A stretch of 64,000 nt of DNA from Lithodes maja (GCA_037953745.1 JBAKBP010003157.1:95455-159454), one strand, 5' to 3'; positions 22,857 to 34,936 are shown, counted from the first letter of the stretch. The notes: generated by a model not told the origin, from the letters alone. Numbers and translations: made by a program.

Positions 22857-23955
22857 TAGAGATGGACCGAATATTCGTTTCGTATTCGTATGTCCGAATA
22901 TTTGCTATGTTTTTCAATATTCGTATTCGTATTCGTATTCGCATTTCCATTCATAGCTATTTGCAAATATGCGAATATGTTCAGGAAACTAATTGAATAT
23001 ATACAAACATGTTAAATATTAAATTTTAAAGTTAACACAAACGAATAAATAACATTGTAGATGTGCGTTGGGGCCGCTAAGCCACTAAGGCCGCTAAGTG
23101 GAATGAAGGAGGACTGAGCAGTGTTGCTACTTAACTGTATTTAATAGTACCAGATCAAACTAGTGAAAAGTAGGCCTACCAAATTATTCTAAAATGGAAT
23201 CACTGCCCGGTAAACGAACGTGTGCTGGACCTGGACATTTGAACCGTCCCAATATTGCCATTTCAGACATATCCAATGTAATAACATGTCACTAAAATAT
23301 ATTCCATCATATATTATGTCCTCACTGATTTCGAATTAGTACCAGATATGGACTATTTTATTGGAAAATGTATAAAATGTACTTGAGAGAGTCAAATGTA
23401 CCAAATCTGGTGCTTTAGTACCAAAAAAGCGGCAACATTGGGACTGAGGACTGGAAACATAGAAAATTGAATGTATTTAATTTTAATTATTAAATTTTCT
23501 ATAGCTGAACTCTTACAATATAATTATTAAACATTAATTCATACAGTTCATTTATGATATTCGCATCTCCTGAGTGACCTGGATGTGTTTGAGTTTGTGT
23601 TTTTTATCTGTGTTTATTTTTTGTTTTATGTTGTTTTTGTGTTTTCCCTGTTCTTGCTCTGTCTTGAGTCGGCTACCCCCAAAATGGGGATTGGGCCTGA
23701 GCATATAGATAGATAGATAGATATAGATTTATGATATTTAAGAAATTACACATTCACATCGTCATTAACTTCTGGTAATTAATTTCATAGTAATTTAATT
23801 AACGTTTGTTGGTGAGATAAACATAATTACCAGTTCTTGAAGGATGAAATAGGGATTGAAATATTCGCTATTCGTATTCGTATTCGCAAATATTACAAAA
23901 AAAAAATCGTATTCGTATTCGCAAATAGTGAAAATTGATATTCGTTCCATATCTA
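22857..23955. mobile_element. hAT-like non-autonomous element with (ATTCGT)n arms
   Basis: The ends are inverted: TAGAGATGGACCGAATATTCG on the left and, as reverse complement, TAGATATGGAACGAATATCAA on the right. Each is followed inward by a run of the hexamer ATTCGT (plus strand near 22880-22945; plus strand again near 23870-23930, in an arrangement that can fold against the left arm). TAGRGATGGNCCGAA-type termini with AATATTCG iterations are typical of several hAT families. I could not find a clean 8-bp target duplication. The interior contains no transposase frame and includes one copy of the short repeat described at 22796. Confidence 0.45.
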
Positions 23956-23991
23956 AATTACATACTATAGTTATCATCATGAACATCACTA

Positions 23992-24765
23992 TAGGTAGCG
24001 CCAACGACCTTGACAATAATCTTGATCCCTGAACTCTCTGTAACTCAAAAGAGCCTAGAGCAAACTGGCTGTAAATATCCACACCTATTTCCTAATGGAC
24101 TCTTCCCAAATAATAGAAACGTCAGCCCGATTGCTTTCATTCACTTCGAGTTATAAGCAGTTCCCGGGAGCTGCGGGAAGACTCTCCTGAGTAAGTAAAA
24201 TTAAAAATCAACTTTTGACATCGAATTTTTTTTTTTTTTATTTTTTTTTTTTATTTATTTTTTTTTTTTTTTGGCCCCTGGGCCATGCAAAATCTCAGTC
24301 CTCTACCTCCCCTCCTTCCCCACTTTCCTCCTATCCCTCAGTTATCACCTATTTTCCCTATTATTCCCTTATTCTGAGGTATATTTTCGTGCTAACATTA
24401 GCGAGTTGCAAGCAGGGTGTTGTCATCACTGATGGCCATCGAGTGCAAGAGAGAGAGAGAGAGTATCGATCGACTGTGTCGCAGTGGCCTTGGGGAAAAT
24501 TGGCGGGAAGGTAGCTTGCCTCACCCATACATTATACAACTCGCGGGCTATATCTCCGATTTTGACCATCCAAACGCTGTTTTCACTCGTTTTATTGTTG
24601 TTTCAGGTTAATACCTTTATAATCAACCCATAATAGGCGCATATGGATAATTATTAATGCTATTAATGGTACAATGAATATTTTAGTGACGGAAACACCT
24701 CAAATACGTCAGCACTTGTTAGGTTAAGGGGTCAAGATTATTGTCAAGTTCGCTGGCGCTACCTA
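23992..24765. mobile_element. MITE with ~40-bp inverted termini and TA duplication
   Basis: The left end TAGGTAGCGCCAACGACC, continuing TTGACAATAATCTTGAT, is matched at the right end in reverse complement with about three mismatches over 39 bp. TA is present at both outer edges (23990-23991, 24766-24767), as expected for Tc1/mariner-type insertion. Inside are a T-rich tract (about 24228-24272), an AG microsatellite near 24450 and no transposase. It sits immediately right of the hAT-like element. Confidence 0.6.
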
Positions 24766-24767
24766 TA

Positions 24768-24832
24768 ACACCATTACTACTATCACCATCATCATCATCA
24801 TCATAATTATTATCACCATCATCACTACCAAT
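24768..24832. repeat. (ATC)n microsatellite
   Basis: A short ATC/ATT triplet run between the MITE and the LINE copy. Confidence 0.85.
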
Positions 24833-24859
24833 TTTATTAGAATAAATACTTGTACTTTT

Positions 24860-25495
24860 TTTATTTTCTATGTGAGTTAGGGAGACAAAAGGCAGAACTG
24901 CCTGTAGCGAGTGCCTCCCCCATAGTTGAAAGAGTGACAGGGCCAAAATCAAGGGACGTTCGAGCCAAAATACTTGGACACACGGAGTTTGAGGCAATTT
25001 AAGTCATAGGAGGAGGGAAATACTGATTCTGGGAGAGAGTTCCAGAGCTCAGCTGTTGAATAGAAGAAAGGCTGAGAGTAACGTTTCACTCTTGGATTGG
25101 AGACTTGCACAGAGTAGGGGTGGGATTTTGTTGCAAGACGGGTACCACATACCCTACGTTGAGGAGGTGGTATACACAGGGAGAGCTCTGAGGAACACTG
25201 ATAATTATTATAGTAACGATAGAATAGCGAGAGAGATGCAACATTGCGGCGAAGAGAGAGAGATTGCAGAGAGTTGGTGAGTGAACGGGAATTAATGATA
25301 CGAAAGGCCTTCCTCTCTACTTTGTCTAGGAGTGCGGTGTGAGAGGATCCTCCCCACACATGTGAACAATACTCAATACAAGGACGCACTGTACCCCTGT
25401 ACAGAGCAAGAAGCTGTGCAGGGGTAAAGAACCCCTTGAGGCGGTTGAGCACACCCAGCTTCTGGGAGGCTGCCTTAGCAGTAGTGAGCAATCTC
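24860..25495 (-). pseudogene. Jockey-like LINE, 3' part of ORF2 (copy 2)
   Basis: An uninterrupted minus-strand frame of 182 codons (24949-25497) encodes the LINE C-terminus: AASQKLGVLNRLKGFF, TPAQLLALYRGTVRPCIEYC, SHVWGGSSHTALLDK, SLSLFYRYYNN and LWNSLPESVFPSSYD. It ends at SKYFGSNVP. It is the better-preserved twin of 12243-12895 and includes the same 3' trailer. It starts abruptly near 25483, where the LINE homology stops, so it is a 5'-truncated insertion without catalytic residues. The apparent first Met is not the native start. Confidence 0.8.
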
Positions 25496-27165
25496 AATAG
25501 TCAAAATGTTTTCAATTCTTCTACATATCTTCTTATTCCTTCTTCACTGCACTTGTCTTCACTTCTCTTTCTATTAGTCCCCAACTAATCAACGTTTGTG
25601 TATAATATATTTTTCTGGTGCTGTGGAGGAATTTGTGTATATTCATCGATTACTCAGCTGTTACAATGGTTTTCTAACGAAATGTACTATCAGCTATTAA
25701 AATATGATATGAATATCAAGAATAGGCGTAAAGTAATACATTTTAATTCTGAAATTCAGTATAAAATAATCATTTGCCAAGAATCTGAGATTTCGGGCCA
25801 AGTAAAGAAAACACATAATTAATGTATTAGTGTTGTTTTATGTTCACACAAACCGTGCTTTTATCCTTCCATGCGTAGGCACTTAAAAACCTTGAAAAAC
25901 GGAGACAAAAAATTTGAATGTGAAAATAATGCAAAGATATACATTAGTTGAAGACACGTAAATCTTACAATGCTTGCCACTAATATACGGTTATATTCAG
26001 TTTAAGAAGGGCCTCCAAGAATTCACAGGCTTCGAACTATCATAACTAACCCTTTTTACTACCACATATCCTTCTTAAGCTGCACAAAATCGTCAAAGTA
26101 TAGCTAGAATGAAAGTAATCAAGCGTCGTCGGTACAGCAGGGGTTAATGAAGAAGTGTAAGCACGAAGGGAACAAAGTAAGTGGATTTTAACATGCAATA
26201 TTTTTCGTCATCGACCGTATCCACGTTACCAGTTTAGTTATCTAAGATACTACTTAAATATATATGTTTAGGCTAGTAATTATACACAATAATTTCATTT
26301 GACATACCTCAAATTTACGAGAAAGACAAATTTCCTTGTCCAAGTCAATTTAACTGTCAAAGAAGACAGGACATTTTAGTGTATCATTATCGCAGGGGGA
26401 AAGGAGTAGCTAACCCCTAGTTACCTGGGAATGTACACTTTGTTTCTCCAGATTGACCTTGGATCAAGACGTACTACACAACTATTGATTCCAGGATACA
26501 CAAAAACCTGTAACCTGTACGAGGAAAACTACCGACAGTAATACAAATAGTCATGACTAACTACAGTGGAGGGAGAGAGGCACGCAAGCTGGTCACTGCC
26601 ATAATACAACCTTTCAAAAGAACCTCGGATAGGTAGGACCTTGAGTAAGCTGTAAGCCTATATATCCAATAAATTGTATGCAATCCCCTTATAAGATGTT
26701 TGGCAGCCCATTCTGTCTCTTACAGACAACCCTAAGTTGTACTTCAGCAAAACCATGAATTTGCTGACAATAACAAATCTGTGTGCAAGCACATCCTGTA
26801 ACTTGCCGGCAACCCCATGTTCTGTACCAGCATATTCTTCAATTGGTTGTGCATCAGCACAACCAATATATTGTTGACACCTCCAAAGCTGCAACTGCAC
26901 TTGCACCTATGCCGACGCCGTTACCTGAACCTGTCCCGATGCCTGAACTAGAATAGTCAAGTACATAAAGGAGTACAAAGGAGTACAAAGGAAATCAAAC
27001 AACAACAAATCTAGTGACCCTTCTAGGCTGCTTGTCCTCCAAAACACTGAGGATCAAGTGTCCAAACAGTGGTTTAGAGTGGGTAAGGGAACATTGGAAA
27101 GGGAACTACTGCCCTGCCACTAACGTGGCAGGACTAGGAAGTTAGTAGGGGACATATGGGTTAGT
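25496..27165. other. Unassigned stretch
   Basis: No recognisable gene. The segment near 26060-26160 resembles the short dispersed repeats at 2-4 kb. The sequence near 26700-26900 contains a few loose CAGCA-rich stretches without clear period. Confidence 0.4.
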
Positions 27166-27169
27166 AACT

Positions 27170-28620
27170 GAGGGGAGGATAAAATAAAGTTATTCATTTA
27201 CAAATGCAGTCAGTCGCGGCTTTGATGCGAGATATTTGTCTAGCCGGAATTTAAATGAATCAACGGTGCTGCAGTCTATAACGTCTCGGGGAAGTTATTC
27301 CACAAGTTGGCAACTCGATTGAAGAAGAAATTCTTAGATTCGTGTGAGTTAAAAGATTTACCAATAATTTTGCAACCGTTTCCCCGCGTGTAATTAGATT
27401 GGTCGATAGTGAAGTACTTACTACAGTTCATATTGTCGATGCCTTTGATGATTTTGAACACTTGAATTAAGTCACCTCTTAATCTGCGCTGGGTTAAAGG
27501 AAATAGATTTAATTCTCTAAGACGCTCTTCGTATGGTTTGTTCTTTAGGCTAGGTATCATTTTGGTAACTCTACGTTGAACTCCTCGTTCTAGCTTGTTT
27601 ATGTCTTTTTGGTAATAAGGGCACCAGCATTGAACGCAGTATTCCAGAAGAGGGCGGACTAAGGAATTGTAAAGGGTTAGGATTACGTCTTTGGATTTAT
27701 GCTCAAATGATCTGCCTATAAAGCCAATTATTTTGTTTGCCTTCTTAACAACTTCTGAACATTGTTGACTCGGTTTTAGGTTACTCGATATTGTTACTCC
27801 CAGATCAGTTTCTCTGTTTACATTCGTAAGCTGAGTGCCATTCATCGAATAGTTTGCTTCTCTCTTTTAGGTATCCGATATGTAGTACTTTACATTTATC
27901 CGCATTGAAACTCATTTGCCAAATTTGGGCCCAATGTGACAATTTATCTAGATTGTGTTGCATATCGTCAACGTGATCTTTTGAGACTACGCTATTTGCA
28001 ATTTTTGTATCGTCAGCAAATTTTGAGATTGTACAGGTGAGACCCTCATCTATGTCGTTGATGTAAATTAGAAAGAGAATTGGTCCTAGTACCGATCCCT
28101 GGGGTACCCCGCTACTTACATTGGTCCATTTAGATGCCTTACCGTTTATGACTACTCTTTGCTTTCTGTCGCTGAGCCAATTTTCTATCCATTTCAACAC
28201 ACCGTCTTGTATTTCATGCGCTTTTAGTTTTAGCAGTAAACGTTTGTGGGGAACTTTGTCAAAGGCCTTTTGAAAATCAAGGTATATAATATCTACAGCT
28301 TTACTCTCATTGTAGAGGTTGAGGATATCGTGGAAGAAGTCTAAGAGGTTTGTTAAACAGGAACGTTTTTTACGAAAGCCGTGTTGAGTATCTTTAAGTA
28401 TGTTATTTTCCTCTAAGTGATTTACGAGTCTGTCTCTTATGACCGTTTCTAGCATTTTACATACAACTGAGGTTAAGCTAATTGGACGATAGTTACTGGG
28501 TAGGGATTTGCTGCCTTTTTTGAATATCGGTGTTACGTTGGCTATCTTCCACTGATCAGGCATAGTTCCAGACTGCAAGGATTTATTGAATAGTAATGTC
28601 AATGTGGGAGAGTGATGCTG
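27170..28620 (-). pseudogene. CR1-like LINE ORF2, 5'-truncated, one frameshift in the body
   Basis: The minus-strand frame from 28641 gives a nearly complete reverse transcriptase: SGTMPDQWKIANVTPIFKKG, SNYRPISLTSVVCK, QHGFRKKRSCLTNLLDFF, IIYLDFQKAFDKVPH, SSGVPQGSVLGPILF and the catalytic KFADDTKIA, with the FADD Asp pair. A single shift near 27840 moves the rest to a second frame (27276-27845). That part carries VRPLLEYCVQCW, RVTKMIPSLK, RRLRGDLIQVFKIIKG and FFNRVANLWN. A further shift near 27285 precedes the expected C-terminus. The 5' part (endonuclease, early RT) is missing beyond about 28620. It is distinct from the LINE at 33.4/42 kb but the same broad clade. Confidence 0.85.
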
Positions 28621-28765
28621 AGAAGGATAACAAGACTGCATGGTTAGTATTATTAAACACCCACCATCATAACCCTCTGCAACGTCATTTGCAGTCGGCT
28701 GGTCTTCATTTCCTTCATCCTAGGGTGGTAACCCAAACCACTGTCTCCTCCATCTAAAAAAGTAA

Positions 28766-29438
28766 AGCATGGTTCACACATACAAGAGTCGGTGCCCGAG
28801 TCCAACACGAGTGAGGACATTTTCATATTCGGCAATGACTCATGTATACTCTTCGTGACTCGTGTTACACTCGTGTGAGTCATGTTGGTATCAGGGTGTG
28901 TCCTGGGGACTCGTGACGTGGCCTAGAAATTTCAAACCTGCATGAAATTTCTTGTCCCCGTCAGGAGTCCGAAGGACACACATGCAGACACGTGTTGAAC
29001 TCTGCATAAATTTTTGTGACTCGTGTTGACTCTTGTTACACTCTTGGGTGAATCGGGCACCTGCACAATGGGGGCCACTCTTTGGAGCACTCTTTGTGAC
29101 TCTTGTTAGACTCTAGTTGACTCTTGTTACACTCTTGTTGACTCTTGTTACACTCTTGTTGACTCGTACCGACTCTGTTTTCGTACCCTGGAATTTGACC
29201 GTTATTTTTCAAATTTCCTCATCTCGTGTTGGATTCGTGTTACACTCTTCGTGACTCTTGTTGACTCTCCGTGACTCATACTGACTCTTGGATGAACACG
29301 TACCGCCTCTTGTTGTCTCTTGGTGAATCGGGAACAGTGACCTACTCGGGCTGGTTCTTGCCAGAGTCACGAAGAGCGTCACCCATCGTTCACTTGTGCT
29401 GGACTCGGGCACCGACTCTTGTATGTGTGAACCATGCT
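28766..29438. mobile_element. Harbinger-like MITE with TAA duplication
   Basis: AGCATGGTTCACACATACAA at the left edge continues for 39 bp in perfect agreement with the reverse complement of the right edge, then with mismatches further in. TAA lies outside each end (28763-28765 and 29439-29441), the target duplication expected for PIF/Harbinger transposases. The 673-bp interior is built from diverged iterations of GACTCTTGTTACACTCTT and GACTCGTG on both strands, so most of the element can fold on itself. No protein is encoded; frames in it reflect the repeats. Confidence 0.75.
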
Positions 29439-29441
29439 TAA

Positions 29442-29912
29442 GAAGCTTCGTGGGCATCATCTATGCGCTGTGGTGGGACTGGCGATCTAAAAAGGCTGAC
29501 CCAAATAAATTACGCTCTTCCCTTTAATAAATATGTGAAGCATAAAACTAAGACACAGTACCAGTGCTTGACTTGAATCAATGCGCGGCCTTCTTTGCCA
29601 ACTTGTTTTTTAATATGAGGAAGGAGTTGAGGGTTGATGGGTAGTTTTTTATTATATATTGATAAGCATCGAATAAAACAACTCTCTTTTCAAAATGCCA
29701 TACTATCACAATGTTCACGCATCAATGAAATAATACAACAATACAATTTCATTTCCTCATCTTTCTAACCAAATTTTAAATACATAAATACATTACGTGT
29801 GTCAACTATCAAATAAAATACACTGTTTACAATGAAAGCTAACTTCTATCATCTCATCCCCCACCCCAAGCCAGTCTTACTACCGACCGGTAATACCCCC
29901 CCCCCCCACCCA

Positions 29913-29979
<67 letters not shown>

Positions 29980-30182
29980 ATACATTGTGATACATATGAT
30001 GCTGGTAAAAGTGAAAACATGTTATACAGCATCACTATCTAAAGACCAGCTTGTGCTTAGTTATTATTAAATACAATCTATTTACAGTTATTTACATATT
30101 TGATAATAACAGGCATGGATGAATATGTTCTTTAGATATTTGCAAATTGCTAAGTTGAAAAATATCAACATTACAGCTTAAT
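29442..30182. other. Unassigned stretch with C run and (TC)n tract
   Basis: No gene seen. A C12 run (about 29896-29907) precedes a (TC)n microsatellite at about 29914-29978. Confidence 0.6.
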
Positions 30183-30739
30183 CTATTTCACATAATTATA
30201 AGAATATTTACATGTGAAAGAACATTGGCAGCGGGTGGTGTGTAGTCGGTGCACGATGACAGCTACTTCCCTGGATGTTCGAGCTGCTCTAGTGTTGTAG
30301 GCTGGAGTCTGTGGTGGCTGGCGTAATGGTTCCAGGTGCTGCACCTCCATAACATTCGCCTTGTACAACACTAGCAGGCCTCCAAAGTTTCTCCTGTGCT
30401 ATAAGGTGAGAAGAGGAACGCCTTGTGATTGATTTGCCTCCACTCCGGCTGCCAACCTCGTAGCTCTCCGTTGAATCTTGTCCAGTACTGCCAGGTGTGT
30501 CTGTGCTGCTCCTGCCCAAAACAGAGTAACATACTCCATACAGGACCATATTTGTGACTTGTACAACATTAGAATACTAACCTGCCTTACACTTAGGTAA
30601 ACAGTACGGATTTGTATCAGGTTTACTCCCCTAGACAGGATGCCGACCAAGGCTGACGAGTCCCCTCCACCCGCATTTTTATAAGGTTGTCTCCCCTAGA
30701 TGGGTTGCCGACCAAGGCTAACGAGTCCCATCCACCCGT

Positions 30740-30740
<1 letters not shown>
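30183..30740 (-). pseudogene. LINE C-terminal fragment, third family
   Basis: Minus-strand blocks spread over three frames read IRTVYLSVRQVSILMLYKSQ, SCMEYVTLFWAGAAQTHLAV, LDKIQRRATRLA and then LVLYKANVMEVQHLEPLRQP. This is the style of the thumb/connection end of a LINE reverse transcriptase, but not the same family as the other copies here. A ~60-bp segment containing TGCCGACCAAGGCT and ACGAGTCCC is repeated twice at 30627-30740, at the 5' edge of the fragment. No catalytic region remains. Confidence 0.6.

Positions 30741-30776
<36 letters not shown>
30740..30776. repeat. (TA)n microsatellite
   Basis: A short TA tract that ends the LINE fragment. Confidence 0.9.
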
Positions 30777-30777
<1 letters not shown>

Positions 30778-31289
30778 GAATCATATTAATAAGTTATTTT
30801 TTTAAATACAATGTCAAAAATACGTACCAGTGCATGAAGGTCCTAGCTTTTTGGCCTTCTCCTCCAGGATCCTACGCTTCTTGGCGCCATCCTTTAATTC
30901 TCGCAACCCCTTGTCGTACTAACAGAGCTGAATTGAACTACCTCAGTAATCTCCCTGCGGTGTTTTTTGTTAGTCGTTGCGGGTAGGGGAGCATGCTTCT
31001 CCACCTACTGCTCTGTGGGTGAGGCATCTTCTTTGTGGTGTAGCATGGTATGCTCGTCCTCTATAGTGGGCGAGGGTGACAGAGCCAGGGCAGGCATGGT
31101 ATTGGTCGATGTGGATGAGGTGGAGGCAGGGGGGCACCAAAGGCAGTAACAGGTATGGCGGTAGTAGTGGTGATGTTGCGGGGAGTTTGTCTCACGATAG
31201 AATGATGATAGATGAGACCGACAGCAATCTTCCTTGCTCAGCAACCCAGTGGTTAACTGAAGCCTGAAGCTAGCCGAATTTTTATTCAT
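30777..31289. other. Unassigned stretch
   Basis: No recognised coding or repeat structure. Two short overlapping frames on opposite strands (about 60-94 codons) lack motifs. Confidence 0.4.
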
Positions 31290-32860
31290 TCATTCTGAAT
31301 TCACCAGTCACATATGGTCACAACTATCACAAATGTGTGGATTCAAGATTAGCCACTCATCCCCATATTGGCCTCAGGGTAACTCTATTTGTGAGAGAAG
31401 CCACCGCACAATTGCTAACCAAATAAGGACACGCCTGCAACAGATGAACACCACGGATTGGCCCAGTCAAGTAATAATAGTACAGTGGGGAATCAATACC
31501 TGCCCCCGGAAATACGGAATTTCACCCCATGAATGTGTATTTGGAGTACCACCTTTGCTCCTACCTCTACGTTATCTGTCTGTCTCTTACGAGCCCTCTT
31601 CCAATTTTGACCAATCTTTAGTTCACCTAAAGAACCGCCTTCGACATCTTCAATATATCCAAGACCTACAACCTGATGAAACAGCCAAAGTAAGTCCCCA
31701 CCATGTCGGCGATCTTGTCATGGTTGCTCAACTGCCAGTACCATCCAAACTCAAACCCAGATATCAAGGTCCTTTCGAGATTCTAACTGTTCCAAACTGT
31801 TACCAGGTTACCATTAATTACTTTGGTGAGTCATACACCTACCAAAATAGATATATACGTAGTTTTCAACCCATTGATGACAATATGACTATGCTTGCTG
31901 ACCCCAAAGATAATGACTCATTGCCTGCAATTGATAACCAGAATTTAGGAACCACAGAACCATTGACACCTCCTATTCTTCCACCCATCTCTCCTCCTCA
32001 AATAGTGAGACCAAATCTTGTTACACCACCTGTTCAACCAGTAACTAATCCTGATGTCGCCTATCCAAACCAAAATCTTATTCCCCTATTTAACCCCTCT
32101 CTCAGCATTCTCTCTGAAACTCCTCCTCCAATTCCTAAACGAATTGTCTCTGCACCTCCTCGACTTCCTACACAATCTAACAATACTGTGACTCAGCTAA
32201 AATCAACTCCTCCTATTACCTCACCTGCCACCAGCCTACCTATTTTTCCTGACTCACCTACCACCTACCACTCCAGCAATCAATATTGTTCCATCTCTAG
32301 AAAATCAAACTTTTCCTTCTTTATCTAACACTTCATCAACTTCATCCACTCATCAAATCATCAGACCAACAAATACATCTGATCAAGGAAACTGTTCAAC
32401 TACAACTAATCCTAAACTTTCTACTCAACTACCTATGCCTCTCTCTAAATCTCCTCAACCTTCTACCTCTAATCGTAAATCACCTACACCTTCCCCTAGC
32501 CATTCCACAACAACTAAACAAATCTATATCTCCCCCATCCTCTTTCACACATGCCAAAAATGAAATTAAGGTCACCGTCGTTAATGCAACCTTTATCTAA
32601 TCCAACATGTCGAAGATCTGGCCGACGTGTGACTCCACCTAAAAGATGGGCACCCACCTTCAAGCTGACCAACAAAAGGCGGGGCCCCACCAAAACTACC
32701 ACCTCGCAGAATCAAAAGGTCGCCGCCACACCTGTTGCGAGGTCAACACTTCAACCTGTTCCTCCGACCACTACTCGGTCACCCGACCTAGGGACAGGCC
32801 CCAAATCACCATGCCCTCCCACCTGGGCCAAGCAGACCAACAAGCACAAATGCAGTTAAT
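31290..32860 (+). pseudogene. Ty3/gypsy-type integrase C-terminal fragment with proline-rich tail
   Basis: The frame begins within the integrase core. EFTSHIW (31297 onward) and then SHSSPYWPQGNSICERSHRT contain the final catalytic Glu of the DDE triad. The target-proximal FGVPPLLLP and a GPY/F-type module (KPRYQGPFEILTV) follow. After about residue 180 comes a long low-complexity tail rich in Pro, Thr, Ser and Asn. The frame stops at 32328 and an overlapping frame (32551-32859) continues with RRSGRRVTPPKRW. The N-terminal zinc finger and first two Asp residues, RT, RNase H and LTRs are not found. It is therefore a truncated remnant of an element unrelated to the one at 53.5 kb. Confidence 0.75.
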
Positions 32861-33398
32861 GTATCACCAACTCCACTACCAGCCACATCTTCCAGCACTA
32901 GTCCTACTGCAAACAACATGACAATTAACAGCTTGTTCGTGTCATCCAGCAACACCAGGATGGATATCTAGGGATTCAGATTTTACATTCCTTTATCTAT
33001 TCCGCCTAATATTTGGCTGTTTATTATATTATTGCTTCGTTCAGTAATTTATTCATTGTAACCGTTATTGACATTATAATACAACGCTACTATGTTCTGC
33101 GTTCTTTCAGGAATTTGTTAATTTATTCAGAACTCCTTTTATGCCATCATAAGTGGTGTTTAATAAGTACAAATTTGTTTTGTATTTCTATTCATTATAG
33201 CTCCTTTTAAAAGCTATAATACACCGCTACTCCATTCTGCGTTTCTTAACCCGTACTGTACCGTAAGATACAGTAATAAAAGTCCCCAGCAGTCCCAAGC
33301 AATGTGGCACAAATGGCAGGAGAGACCACCTATCCACCTCCAAAGATGAGGCAAGACTGGCTCTGTCACCCTTCAGTGGGTCTCATATAAGCTGAGAT
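32861..33398. other. Unassigned stretch, possibly remnant 3' region of the gypsy fragment
   Basis: It contains two related copies of ATAATACANCGCTACT...TTCTGCGTT (33076 and 33216). No LTR partner is present in the window, so its nature is open. Confidence 0.3.
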
Positions 33399-34100
33399 AG
33401 TTTTTGATTTCAATTCATAGATACGCCGACTAAGATAGTTTTTTTATTTCAATTCATAGATATGCCGACTAGAGGTAATAATATTCTCGATTTAGTTTTC
33501 GGTAACAATGAACATATGATAAATAATGTAGAAATCGGGGACCACCTAGGAAATAGTGATCACAATTCTGTGTATTTTAATATACAATGGAGAGGTAATC
33601 CCAGAGAGAATACGACATTAATACCCGACTTTAGAAAAGCCAATTATGGTGGGTTAAGAAGAGCCCTATTAACGGACCCTATGGTCAAAAAATTTATTCT
33701 ATCCAGGTGTCCAAATGCGTGTACCCCATACCCCTTATCCCTTACCCTTAGCTTAAGTCAGGAAGAGACATCAAATTTGTTAGATACATACGATAATTTT
33801 ATCAAGTCAGTATTCAATGCGCAAAATAAATATATCCCCAAAAGAAAATTTAGATCAGCACAGAACCAACCCAAATGGATGAATAATAGACTATTAGACA
33901 TTCTCGGAAAAAAATATAGGAATATATAGAAAAATTAAGAAAGGCGAAATTCACCTACTTGCTTACTATCACAATTTATCAAGACATGTCAAAAAGGATA
34001 TTAGGAAAGAGAAAAGAAATTATGAAATCAAGGTTGCAAATGACTCAAAAAATAATCCTAAAGCTTTTTACCAACTATATAAATCCAAGGTTAGAGATGT
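33399..34100 (+). pseudogene. CR1-like LINE, 5' part (interrupted by the BEL element)
   Basis: The frame at 33462-33929 encodes the end of a LINE apurinic-type endonuclease: PTRGNNILDLVFGN and GDHLGNSDHNSVYFNI, where the DHN and SDH residues belong to the catalytic region. It then enters the spacer leading to the RT. A second frame continues to NPKAFYQLYKSKVRD at 34095. A 37-bp direct duplication (GATAGTTTTTGATTTCAATTC..., 33399 and 33436) marks the 5' truncation point. The sequence resumes in register at 42045, after the 7.9-kb insertion and the GATGT duplication. Confidence 0.85.
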
Positions 34101-34898
34101 TGTGGTAAACTATCAATGGAAGTTAAATATTACTAAGCTATAATGAATAAAATAAAATCAATCTAAATGAAAACTACTCTATATCTAAATTGAATTCAAT
34201 CTGAAACAAGCTAATTTATATCCAAAGGTCTCACATAACAAATGTATATATAGGGTAAGGTTATAAGGGTTAATATTAGCCAGGAATTAACTCACCAATA
34301 GTTCCACGTGGCAATGAGGCAAGGGAGAACGTTTTATCCAATATGGCGGTGGACAATGGGGAACGAGACTTCGGTCCCAAGACTCGAGTCAAGTTAAAGA
34401 AAGAATAAATGATTACATGGGAATGGACATGATTATTATAATGTATGCTTATCTATCAGTCAGTCATGATGTCGATGAGAGCGTTGTGATGGTGTAGCTG
34501 TGTGTATTGCTGTATGTGTATTGTGATAGCAGGCACAAAAGCTCGATCAACTGAGGGCGGAAAAATTAGATGTTGACTGGTTGGTGTTCGTGAAGGCTCT
34601 GGCGTACCTCAAAAGCACACCTTGCTGCCTTGGCAAACCGCCAGGAGCCCAAATTATCGTACCGCATTTAGGTTGCTCTATACGATAAATTATATTAATA
34701 TATACGATAAATTCATATATACTACATAAGACCATGGCAATATTGCTTAATAGCATATTAGGCCTTTTATAACTTAACTTATTTACAATCTTATAATATA
34801 CGATCTACTCGTCCTACGTCGTCCTGTAGGAGAGATCGTGACGTCACAGAGACATACGAGATCACAAAAGAGTCATATTCTATCATATTTATACGATA
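34101..34898 (-). repeat. BEL element 3' LTR
   Basis: 798 bp. It matches 41247-42044, with substitutions seen near 34145, 34447, 34484, 34828 and 34885. It lies next to a purine-rich tract on its internal side. Short frames in it are duplicated in both LTRs and are not genes. Confidence 0.95.
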
Positions 34899-34912
34899 CA
34901 CTCCCCCCACAA
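34899..34912 (-). promoter_or_regulatory. Polypurine tract of the BEL element
   Basis: On the minus strand the sequence reads GTGGGGGGAGTG immediately before the 3' LTR. This is the expected site of plus-strand DNA priming. Confidence 0.75.
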
Positions 34913-34936
34913 AAAGACCTGAACCCCACCTTAAAC

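Noticed and set aside
22857..23955. An 8-bp target duplication around the hAT-like element
   Set aside because: Flanking octamers (CATACATT and AATTACAT) do not match at any tested end position, so no duplication is claimed.
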